Assembly: GCA_964602895.1 (NCBI GenBank)
Contig: CAZRTG010000110.1
Location: 1 to 11,468 of the forward strand
From: JAWXBM01 sp964602895
GTDB taxonomy: Bacteria > Pseudomonadota > Gammaproteobacteria > Xanthomonadales > SZUA-36
Reading direction: 5' to 3'
Length of the DNA: 11,468 nucleotides
This document shows, piece after piece, positions 1 to 6,239 of the stretch. The position numbers and the translations under genes are program-made. Position 1 is the first letter of the stretch, and each line of letters opens with the position of its first letter. The notes under the pieces are model-generated. The model worked only from the letters and a program-made list of their open reading frames with translations. It searched no databases and had not been told where the DNA came from.

Positions 1-632
1 ACCTGCTGAGCGGTCAACCCTGGTATTGGCAAGCGGTACGGCAAGGTGATTGGAGTCGCTCGCGGCAGTTTTGTCTGCAGCACCGGCCCATACGTCAGGC
101 CAAAGGTCTGAACTTCGGCATAATTGGTGCGGGCGTGTTGGGTAAGCGTACGGCCGAATTGGCAGCGGCACTGGGTATGAAAGTGCTGTGGGCTGAGCGC
201 AAAGGTCAACCACCCCGCAAGGGCCGGGTGGCTTTTGAAGAAATGATTCAACGCGCCGATGTGATCTCGCTGCATTGCCCACTGGACGAAAGTACCCGCA
301 ATCTGATCAACCACAAAACCCTGCACGCCATGAAACCGACCGCCCTGCTGCTCAATACCGCCCGCGGTGGCATCGTCAATGAGTCCGATCTGGCGGATGC
401 CTTACGCAGTGGAGTCATTGCGGGTGCGGGCATCGACACCCTGACGCAGGAACCGCCACCCGCCGATCACGTGCTGCTGCAAGACGATATTCCCAACCTG
501 ATTGTGACGCCGCATAACGCCTGGGCCAGCCGTGATTCCCGTCAGGCCGCCATCCATCAGGTGGCTGAAGTGATCAGCGCATTTCTGGCCGGCAAGCCAA
601 TCAATCTGTTAACTGAAGGTTCGTTGCAGTAA
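1..632 (+). CDS. D-2-hydroxyacid dehydrogenase, glycerate dehydrogenase-like (5' truncated by window)
   Basis: This is the C-terminal two thirds of an NAD(P)-dependent D-2-hydroxyacid dehydrogenase, which interconverts 2-oxo acids (such as hydroxypyruvate or glyoxylate) and D-2-hydroxy acids in the cytosol. The reading frame is open from base 3 and has no start in the window, so the N-terminal part lies to the left. Seen in sequence: the Rossmann motif GIIGAGVLG near base 115-141, then the family catalytic triad: Arg in NTARGG (codon at 363), Glu in LTQEPPP (codon at 450) and His in VTPHNAWAS (codon at 513). The PHxAW context and the LHCPL segment resemble HprA-like glycerate dehydrogenases of gammaproteobacteria, but substrate cannot be read from this. 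The first internal ATG (135) would cut through the nucleotide-binding motif and is not a start. The 3' end overlaps the convergent ycgL gene by 24 bases. Confidence 0.9.
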   Translation, partial: LLSGQPWYWQAVRQGDWSRSRQFCLQHRPIRQAKGLNFGIIGAGVLGKRTAELAAALGMKVLWAERKGQPPRKGRVAFEEMIQRADVISLHCPLDESTRNLINHKTLHAMKPTALLLNTARGGIVNESDLADALRSGVIAGAGIDTLTQEPPPADHVLLQDDIPNLIVTPHNAWASRDSRQAAIHQVAEVISAFLAGKPINLLTEGSLQ

Positions 633-875
633 ATCATCCACGCTGTGTTCGGGCGGCAGCTGCAGGTAATAGCCTTTGCTTAACAGCTGCTTTTTGACCG
701 ACTGCAGATCGGCCTGGGCCAATTTCTGCCGCTGGCTTAAATCCAGCTCCAGTATCAGCTCGGGTGAGCCGAATTTTTCCAACAGAACTTCAGGCAGATC
801 TTCCAACTCTTTTTCCTCTGCCAGGTATAGGTAGGTATAAGCCTGGCTTTCGGATCGGTATACTTTGCAATGCAC
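609..875 (-). CDS. ycgL: YcgL domain-containing protein
   Basis: Small 88-residue protein of the YcgL family (formerly DUF709), common in gammaproteobacteria and without an established biochemical role. Seen in sequence: the N-terminal MHCKVYRSE...YTYLYL pattern, the central LEKFGSPELILELDL segment, and the family hallmark GYYLQLPPE near the C-terminus, followed by a short tail. Length and motif order fit the E. coli protein. The start is a GTG at 873-875; the nearby ATG at 880-882 is out of frame, and GTG gives the expected N-terminus. A modest GGAA ribosome-binding sequence lies about nine bases upstream, and a good promoter lies at 907-935. The gene is probably transcribed alone; its 3' end runs 24 bases into the 3' end of the opposing dehydrogenase gene. 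Confidence 0.9.
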   Translation of the reverse strand: MHCKVYRSESQAYTYLYLAEEKELEDLPEVLLEKFGSPELILELDLSQRQKLAQADLQSVKKQLLSKGYYLQLPPEHSVDDLLQRTFS

Positions 876-906
876 AGTGCATATTTCCGTTGGTTCCGGG
901 GCGTGG

Positions 907-935
907 ATTATAAAGAGAAATCTGGCCAGTGACAG
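907..935 (-). promoter_or_regulatory. Predicted sigma70 promoter of ycgL
   Basis: On the minus strand, CTGTCA (930-935, four of six matches to the -35 consensus) is separated by exactly 17 bases from a perfect TATAAT (907-912). Transcription would begin near base 900, giving a leader of about 25 bases before the GTG start of ycgL. This is a sequence match only. Confidence 0.5.
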
Positions 936-960
936 CAGTGCAGGGGCTGATGATTCAGCA

Positions 961-983
961 AAGCTCTGAATTAATCAGGGTTT
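961..983 (+). repeat. Left arm of inverted repeat flanking the TIR/SLOG operon
   Basis: A 23-base sequence, AAGCTCTGA then ATTAA then TCAGGGTTT, matches the reverse complement of 6203-6225 at 22 of 23 positions. As RNA it can fold into a nine-pair hairpin, with two G-U pairs, closing on the five-base loop. Outside the core, CTGAT (947-951) also has a counterpart on the outer side of the right arm (ATCAG, 6234-6238), so the related region may span about 36 bases per arm. The arm lies in the 206-base gap between ycgL and the operon, 98 bases before the lipoprotein start. It may be a terminal inverted repeat or a member of a dispersed repeat family. Confidence 0.75.
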
Positions 984-1015
984 CATCAAGCCTGAAGCAG
1001 TAGAATTCATCACCC

Positions 1016-1045
1016 GGGACAATTTTGTGTAGTCCTGCGCATACT
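1016..1045 (+). promoter_or_regulatory. Possible weak promoter of the TIR/SLOG operon
   Basis: GGGACA (1016-1021) and CATACT (1040-1045) each match four of six consensus bases and are 18 bases apart, 36 bases before the lipoprotein ATG. It is the best candidate I found by eye between the left repeat arm and the operon, but matches of this quality occur by chance. A dedicated regulator site was not recognised. Confidence 0.25.
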
Positions 1046-1081
1046 TTCATGGGCGGGAAATATCGATACCGAGGAGGAGAT

Positions 1082-1666
1082 ATGAAAGTTCTGACTTCGT
1101 GTTTATTGGTCTTGTTACTGTTGGGTTGTACTACGACATCCGCACAGGTGGGTGTGTTGAGTGCTGACCCCGAACGTTTCACCGTGGTTTTGAATCCCAA
1201 TCTGGATGAAAACAGACTGGACATCCTGAGCCCTCCCCAGGGCTGGGACAAAGTCGATAAAAAGAACGGCTGGGTAGGGTTTGACCTCAATGAATCCGGT
1301 ACCGTGACGTTCATCATGAATGAGCTGCCATCCAAATCCGTTTGTACCGATGACCCGGAAACATCCGCAGGCTGGGTTATCACCAAATTTGAATTGACCA
1401 AGAATGGAAAGAAAGAAACCCAGAAAGGCCATAATTTTGGAACCCAGCAAAAAGGTTGGATAGAAAGGGCATTTCCTCAAATGAATCCTGACGATGGAAG
1501 TGTGCTGAATGCAGACAAATCAAAAGCGTCGATTTCGTTTGTGCTTGATAACCTGAACAATGACGACAAACAAAGAACTTCCTACTACCAAGTCACGGCT
1601 ACCCGATGTTCGGATGGATTAAGCCTGATGACCGACCCCGGAATTGGCAACCGTGGAACAGAATAA
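1082..1666 (+). CDS. Putative outer-membrane lipoprotein of the TIR/SLOG operon
   Basis: Predicted 194-residue lipoprotein of unknown function. The ATG at 1082 was chosen over an upstream in-frame ATG (1025) because it follows a very strong AGGAGG Shine-Dalgarno sequence (1072-1077) and begins a textbook lipoprotein signal: MK, a leucine-rich core, and a lipobox ending LLGC with Cys16 as the lipidated residue. Thr at +2 (no Asp) favours outer-membrane sorting. The mature part has two cysteines (Cys88, Cys176), alternating hydrophobic stretches that suggest beta structure, and ends SYYQVTATRCSDG...TDPGIGNRGTE. That ending, and an internal GWVITKFELT segment, resemble the exported protein at 3871-4410, so the two are probably diverged paralogues. 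It is the first gene of the operon; the TIR gene starts 31 bases after its stop. By eye its codons are more A/T-rich than those of the flanking housekeeping genes. No family was recognised. Confidence 0.82.
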   Translation: MKVLTSCLLVLLLLGCTTTSAQVGVLSADPERFTVVLNPNLDENRLDILSPPQGWDKVDKKNGWVGFDLNESGTVTFIMNELPSKSVCTDDPETSAGWVITKFELTKNGKKETQKGHNFGTQQKGWIERAFPQMNPDDGSVLNADKSKASISFVLDNLNNDDKQRTSYYQVTATRCSDGLSLMTDPGIGNRGTE

Positions 1667-1674
1667 TCAGGGTT
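1661..1674 (+). repeat. Possible partial third copy of the flanking repeat
   Basis: GAATAATCAGGGTT overlaps the lipoprotein stop codon. It equals the inner part of the flanking repeat apart from one missing base (GAATAAATCAGGGTT on the minus strand of the right arm). It lacks the AAGCTCT half. It is short enough to be chance. Confidence 0.25.
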
Positions 1675-1697
1675 GAGTAACTGTATAGTGTGGCGCT

Positions 1698-3788
1698 ATG
1701 GAAACGCCACGTTACAAGGCATTCATCAGTTATAGCCACCGGGATGAGCGATGGGCCCGGTGGCTACAACAAGCCTTGGAGACCTACCGTGTGCCCAAGC
1801 GCCTGGTGGGCGAACCCGGCGTTTTCGGACCGATTCCGGCACGCCTGAATCCGGTTTTTCGCGATCGCGAGGACCTGTCTTCCGCTGCCGACCTGACATC
1901 CCAAATCAAAGGCGAGCTGGCCCGTTCTGAAAGCCTGGTGGTGATTTGCTCACCTGCCGCCGCAGCATCACCCTGGGTGGGTGAAGAAATCCGCTATTTT
2001 CGCCAGTTGGGCAAATCCGATCGCATCCTGGCTTTAATTGTCGATGGTGACCCGCAAGCCAGCGATCCGAACGAAGTGTGTTTCCCTGCTGCAATACTTG
2101 AAGCTGAAAACGGTGACAGCAAAGAGCCGTTGGCGGCCGATGTGCGCAAGTATGCCGATGGCAAACGACTGGCACTGCTGAAAATTGTTGCCGGTATGCT
2201 TGGCATCCGGCTGGATGAATTGCGTCGTCGGGATGCGCAAAGGCAAATCCGGAATCGCATCATTTTTTCAATCGCAACATTGACGCTGGTTTCGGTTATT
2301 GGCTGGCTGGTCTATTCAGAGGCAACCATACGGGCCAGTGCCCAAATACAAAGAGCCAATACCGAAGAGTTACTGGGTTATATGTTGGGCGACCTGAAAC
2401 GGCTGGAACCCATCCAGGGCCTGGAGTTTGTTTCCGCTGATGATGAACTGCAACAGCATTTCCGCGAAGAATTTCATCTTGACCAAATGGAAAATGACAG
2501 CCTGCTGGCGGCAGGCATGCAATGGCGTGAACAGGGCATTGAAGCCAAAAGCCAAAGCGACCTGCACATCAATATGGAACTGTTCCAGCGTTCGCGAGCT
2601 GCATTTATCGAACTGAAGCAGCGTGAAAACAGCGGCACACGAGCGCTTTTTGAGCTGGGGCAGGCGGAGTTTTATGTGGGTGAAGTCCATCATGCGATGG
2701 GAGAAATCGATCTTGCCGAACAGGCCTGGGCTCGCTATGGAGCGGTCACGCGTCGCCTGGTTAATGCAGAGCCCAACAACGCGCGCTATGTCATGGAACT
2801 GTCATACACACTGACCAATCTGGGCGCGCTGGAACTGGGGCGGTTAAACCCCAACACCACGCGCCTGCTGCAACTGGTTCAGGCCGGGGTGCAATACAAT
2901 CAGATGGCTTTGGTTCTTGATCCGGGTAATGCAGAGTATCGCGATGCGCTGCCCAATAACCTGGCCTGGCAGGCCGATGCCTGGCTGGAAAAATGCGAGT
3001 TGGGTCAGGCCCTTGATATTCGTCAGCAGGCAGTCAGGCTCAGGCAGGAATTGTTAGCGGAAAATCAAGAGTCTCGGCGAAATAAATTTGAATTGGCCAT
3101 GAAACTGACCGGGCTTGCCGGAGTAAAAGAGCAAATTGGCCTGAATCAGGAAGTCAGTGAGCTGTTTGAACAAATCGACAATATCCTCAATGCCCTGCGC
3201 CAGACCGAGCCGGACGACACCGATCTGGAATGGGAAGTATATTACCGCCAGGGTCGTTACGCCCGTCACTTGCTGGCCATGGGTGAAGTGGATGCGGCCG
3301 GAGCCATCCTGGATCGAATTGCCGATCGCTCCGATGCGTTGAGTGATCCAAAATTAACCGGTGATTATCAAAGAGGCTTTGAGGCAGCCCGTGCGCGCAT
3401 GGACCGGGCGCTGGTGATGTTGTCCAAAGGTCAAATTTCACAAGGAACCGAGCTGTTACGAAGCGTTACCGCCCAGATTGAGGCAATGGCTGCTGCCAAA
3501 CCCAAAGCACGTGACGGTCTTGATGTGCTGGCCATGGCTGAATTTGAGCTGTGGCACCACTCGGGTATGGACGACAGCACCGAAATCAATCCGGTACTGA
3601 ATGTTTTCCTGTCTCAAACAGAGCTTACCGAAAATTGCTTTGACGCGGACCTGGCAGCTCGAGTCGCGGTAGTCGATGGCAATCCGGAGCTGGCCAGGCG
3701 CTATACTGATTATGTTTTGAACAAGGGTTATTTTGCAGCAGGTTTTGTGTCTTTCTGCAAGGAATTCAACCTTTGTGACCTGCCCTGA
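1698..3788 (+). CDS. Membrane-anchored TIR domain protein with TPR-like C-terminal region
   Basis: Predicted 696-residue TIR protein. Residues 5-170 form a bacterial TIR domain: YKAFISYSHRD (strand A and box 1), an FRDRED loop at 54-59, and SPWVGEEI at 91-98. Glu97 in the WVxxE pattern aligns with the catalytic glutamate of TIR NADases such as SARM1, so NAD+ cleavage or cyclic nucleotide production is plausible but unproven. An Arg-rich segment (171-187) precedes one hydrophobic span (about 188-206), which by the positive-inside rule puts the TIR in the cytosol and the rest in the periplasm. Residues 215-696 are mostly helical with TPR-like pairs (for example 315-360, 365-410, 420-455, 515-545), ending in a Cys-containing tail. 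No clear Shine-Dalgarno sequence precedes the ATG, but the start gives the usual TIR N-terminus, and translation may be coupled to the lipoprotein 31 bases upstream. The operon partner at 4441 carries a SLOG-like nucleotide-binding domain. Confidence 0.92.
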   Translation: METPRYKAFISYSHRDERWARWLQQALETYRVPKRLVGEPGVFGPIPARLNPVFRDREDLSSAADLTSQIKGELARSESLVVICSPAAAASPWVGEEIRYFRQLGKSDRILALIVDGDPQASDPNEVCFPAAILEAENGDSKEPLAADVRKYADGKRLALLKIVAGMLGIRLDELRRRDAQRQIRNRIIFSIATLTLVSVIGWLVYSEATIRASAQIQRANTEELLGYMLGDLKRLEPIQGLEFVSADDELQQHFREEFHLDQMENDSLLAAGMQWREQGIEAKSQSDLHINMELFQRSRAAFIELKQRENSGTRALFELGQAEFYVGEVHHAMGEIDLAEQAWARYGAVTRRLVNAEPNNARYVMELSYTLTNLGALELGRLNPNTTRLLQLVQAGVQYNQMALVLDPGNAEYRDALPNNLAWQADAWLEKCELGQALDIRQQAVRLRQELLAENQESRRNKFELAMKLTGLAGVKEQIGLNQEVSELFEQIDNILNALRQTEPDDTDLEWEVYYRQGRYARHLLAMGEVDAAGAILDRIADRSDALSDPKLTGDYQRGFEAARARMDRALVMLSKGQISQGTELLRSVTAQIEAMAAAKPKARDGLDVLAMAEFELWHHSGMDDSTEINPVLNVFLSQTELTENCFDADLAARVAVVDGNPELARRYTDYVLNKGYFAAGFVSFCKEFNLCDLP

Positions 3789-3790
3789 GC

Positions 3791-3830
3791 TGCCCAACAG
3801 GCTCCTCGAACCGGTTCAAAGGGCATTTTT
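3791..3830 (+). terminator. Possible intra-operon attenuator
   Basis: TGCCC (3791-3795) can pair with GGGCA (3821-3825), which is directly followed by five T residues (3826-3830). The loop contains a 10-base palindrome, GAACCGGTTC (3808-3817). The arrangement resembles a weak factor-independent terminator in the 82-base gap between the TIR gene and the second exported protein gene and could reduce downstream transcription. The stem is short and the loop long, so this is tentative. Confidence 0.25.
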
Positions 3831-3870
3831 GGGGTATTCCTCAACAGTATTTTTCATTGGAGTTTTTTAC

Positions 3871-4410
3871 ATGATCGGAGTTACGCGCAGTACGATTTGT
3901 TTGGTGTTGTTTTTGGCATTTGCAAGCACAGGCTTGAGCGCCCAGGACAAGATGATAGACCTGACCGTGGTCGGTTCAGGCAGTGATTTCAAACTGCAGT
4001 TTCTCAGTTCTGACTGCACTGACGGGAAAATGGAAAACGGCTGTATTGAAACCGAAACAGGTGACTCGCGCATGCTCCATTGGGAGCTGGATTCGATCGG
4101 TGAAACCTATTGGATGCTGACCCGCTTGCAATTCAGTGCTGACGGGGAGAATTGGGGAGACAGCAAATTTCCACTGCAGGATTGCACGGTAAATGATTTT
4201 GAACTGGAAGCGCGCGACCAGTTTACCGGTAACGCGGCCAGTGCCATGATCACCGGCAACGGCCGTCAGATTAAAATCATGAATCACAATGCAGAAGCCT
4301 GCCAGACCTACTATCGGATTTATGCCATGCCCAAGGCCGGCGGCATGGAAATTCATTCCGATACCCGGCCTGTAATCTACAACAGGGGCGCCGGCAAACC
4401 TTCATCCTGA
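3871..4410 (+). CDS. Putative exported protein, paralogue of the operon lipoprotein
   Basis: Predicted 179-residue periplasmic or secreted protein of unknown function. The ATG at 3871 follows TTGGAG (3857-3862) at eight bases and starts a clear Sec signal peptide: MIGVTR, a hydrophobic core, then LSA before QDK, giving likely cleavage after residue 24. An upstream in-frame ATG (3733) would overlap the TIR gene and put the signal peptide inside the protein, so it was rejected. The mature part has four cysteines (49, 58, 105, 144), enough for two disulfides, and a beta-rich look. Its YWMLTRLQFS segment and its ending TYYRIYA...SDTRPVIYNRG parallel the lipoprotein at 1082-1666 (GWVITKFELT; SYYQVTA...DPGIGNRG), which supports common descent. 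It lies between the TIR gene and the SLOG gene, 30 bases before the latter, and its product would share a compartment with the predicted periplasmic region of the TIR protein. Confidence 0.82.
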   Translation: MIGVTRSTICLVLFLAFASTGLSAQDKMIDLTVVGSGSDFKLQFLSSDCTDGKMENGCIETETGDSRMLHWELDSIGETYWMLTRLQFSADGENWGDSKFPLQDCTVNDFELEARDQFTGNAASAMITGNGRQIKIMNHNAEACQTYYRIYAMPKAGGMEIHSDTRPVIYNRGAGKPSS

Positions 4411-4440
4411 TTCCGGCATAAAGCCAGGTTTGAGCATCTC

Positions 4441-6177
4441 ATGAATGCAGAAAGCCATCTTCCAATAACCGGTATGCGCCTGACCGTAGGTGTGACCGGG
4501 CATCGGGATTTGCTTGCTGCAGAAGTACCGGAAATCGAAACCCGGGTTCGTGAGTTTCTGCTTGGTCTGCGTAAACGCTTTCCCGATCTGCAATTGCAGT
4601 TGCTGTCACCACTGGCTGAAGGGGGGGACCAGCTGGCTGCACGGATCGCTGTAGCACTGGGAGTTGAACTGGTCGCGGTATTGCCATTCAATCAGGTGGA
4701 GTACGAAAAGGACTTTGAAACGCCAGCGGAGCTGGAACAGTTTCGAGGTTTGTTGGGTCAGGCCACCCGAGTCATCGAACTGCCTTTGGTTCATGGTGAA
4801 TGGGACGATGGCGTTTTCAGCGCCGCCGAGCGTGACCGCCAGTACGCTCAGGCCGGCGTATTTATTTCCAATCACTGCCAGATCCTGTTGGCTTTGTGGG
4901 ACGGCAAGCCACCTGCAGCCGTGGGTGGTACAGCGGACATTGTGCGCTATCACCTCACTACCGTGATGCAGGGCTTTGAAGATCAGCAAACGTCTGCGCA
5001 ACTGCTGTCGGATAACGAGAATGACCTGGCCTATCACATCGTCTGTTCACGTGATCGTCCGGGTGGACAGTGCGCTACCGCTTTGCGTCCACTTGATGGT
5101 GCCTGGATCACTTCAGAAAGCACCGGGAGCCGTGACAGGATACCGTCCAACTATGCCAGTATGCTGGATCGCCTGCAGCAATTTGAGCGGGACCGGCGCA
5201 GATACCTGGGTGAACAAAAGCGGTCTGGCACCATGCTGGATAAAGGCTTGCCGGGCCGCCCACCCCCGGAAAGTGCTCGTTTCGTAGAATATCTCTTCGA
5301 TGTGGCAGACCATCTGGCCATTCATTACCAGGCTCAGGTGAACCGCAATCTGTTCGGCATTTACGGCTTGGCCACCTTGATGGGCATGGTGTTCATACTC
5401 TATTCCGAATACTCCGAACCGCACTGGCTCATCTGGTTGTTTCTCGGGCTGTTTGGTGCCGGTGTCGCTTTGCACGTCACGGCCAATCGTCGTGAATGGC
5501 ATCGCAAATACCTGGATTACAGAGCGTTGGCCGAGGCTTTACGGGTACAGTTTTACTGGCATTTGTCCGGAGTTGTAGAAACGCGCTCGGTCGCTTTTGC
5601 CTATGAGAATTTTTTGCAAAAACAGGACGTGGAACTGGGCTGGATCCGGCACGTCATGCGCGCCGCCAGCTTGCACCGGGCACGAGGCACCGAGCCCGAT
5701 CCTGCCTGGGTGCCGTGGGTGATTCAACAATGGGTGGGAAATTCTTCCGGCACGGGCGGTCAGCTGGCCTATTACACCCGTAAAGCCGAACAAAACAGCC
5801 GGAACTATCACCGGACCGAGTTGCTGGGCAGTATCTGCCTGTGGTCAGGCATCGCGATTGCGGTTGCACTGGGACTGCTGCAGGACCGATTCACACCAAG
5901 CCAACAACAGAGTCTGCTGGTATTGATTGGTATTTTGCCTTTGCTGGCGGGTATACGGGACACCATTTCCCACAAGCGAGCTGAAAAGGAACTGATCAAA
6001 CAGTATCGATTCATGGCACGAATCTTTGCCAATGCACGGGATTTGCTGGACCAGGCACCCGATCTGGAGTTTCAGCGTCGTGTGCTCAAGGCGCTGGGAG
6101 AAGCCGCGCTGGATGAGAGTGCAGAATGGATACTGATGCACCGTGCCCGGCCACTGGAGCACGGCGGTCTCACCTGA
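4441..6177 (+). CDS. SLOG-like nucleotide-binding protein with four predicted membrane segments
   Basis: Predicted 578-residue protein. The N-terminal region (about 12-205) looks like a SLOG/DprA-LOG Rossmannoid domain: VGVTGHRDL at 16-24, SPLAEGGDQLAA at 56-67, and AVLPF at 79-83 followed by the YxxDF pattern. SLOG domains bind nucleotide-derived ligands and are known partners or sensors for TIR products, as in Thoeris ThsA. The C-terminal half has hydrophobic pairs at about 304-321 with 329-347 and 461-480 with 490-508. Each pair is followed by a charged amphipathic helix (349-372 and 510-535), resembling a tandem form of the SLATT two-TM effector arrangement. It ends with EWILMHRARPLE. The inference is a membrane effector or channel gated by a nucleotide made by the TIR protein. 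The start has only weak ribosome-binding signal but lies 30 bases after the preceding gene. The family assignment is by motif memory, not alignment. Confidence 0.85.
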   Translation: MNAESHLPITGMRLTVGVTGHRDLLAAEVPEIETRVREFLLGLRKRFPDLQLQLLSPLAEGGDQLAARIAVALGVELVAVLPFNQVEYEKDFETPAELEQFRGLLGQATRVIELPLVHGEWDDGVFSAAERDRQYAQAGVFISNHCQILLALWDGKPPAAVGGTADIVRYHLTTVMQGFEDQQTSAQLLSDNENDLAYHIVCSRDRPGGQCATALRPLDGAWITSESTGSRDRIPSNYASMLDRLQQFERDRRRYLGEQKRSGTMLDKGLPGRPPPESARFVEYLFDVADHLAIHYQAQVNRNLFGIYGLATLMGMVFILYSEYSEPHWLIWLFLGLFGAGVALHVTANRREWHRKYLDYRALAEALRVQFYWHLSGVVETRSVAFAYENFLQKQDVELGWIRHVMRAASLHRARGTEPDPAWVPWVIQQWVGNSSGTGGQLAYYTRKAEQNSRNYHRTELLGSICLWSGIAIAVALGLLQDRFTPSQQQSLLVLIGILPLLAGIRDTISHKRAEKELIKQYRFMARIFANARDLLDQAPDLEFQRRVLKALGEAALDESAEWILMHRARPLEHGGLT

Positions 6178-6202
6178 CCTGGTCCGTCGTTGGGTTCAAG
6201 GG

Positions 6203-6225
6203 AAACCCTGATTTATTCAGAGCTT
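6203..6225 (-). repeat. Right arm of inverted repeat flanking the TIR/SLOG operon
   Basis: Read on the minus strand this is AAGCTCTGA, ATAAA, TCAGGGTTT, identical to 961-983 except for one loop base. It starts 25 bases after the SLOG stop and lies before the stop of the convergent kbp-like gene. The wider sequence 6200-6228 forms an imperfect hairpin (GGGAA with TTCCC outside, CTGA with TCAG inside), and CTGATTT (6208-6214) can also pair with AAATCAG (6232-6238). A role as a bidirectional terminator between the convergent genes is possible, although no long T tract follows. Confidence 0.75.
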
Positions 6226-6239
6226 CCCAAGAAATCAGT

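Noticed and set aside
1025..1081. Upstream extension of the lipoprotein
   Set aside because: It would place the AGGAGG ribosome-binding sequence inside the coding region and spoil the lipoprotein signal.
955..1401. Open reading frame of 148 codons on the minus strand
   Set aside because: It lies antisense to the lipoprotein gene, which has a strong ribosome-binding site and a lipoprotein signal; the antisense translation has no recognisable features.
3733..3870. Upstream extension of the second exported protein
   Set aside because: It would overlap the TIR gene and bury a good signal peptide 46 residues inside; the ATG at 3871 has its own ribosome-binding site.
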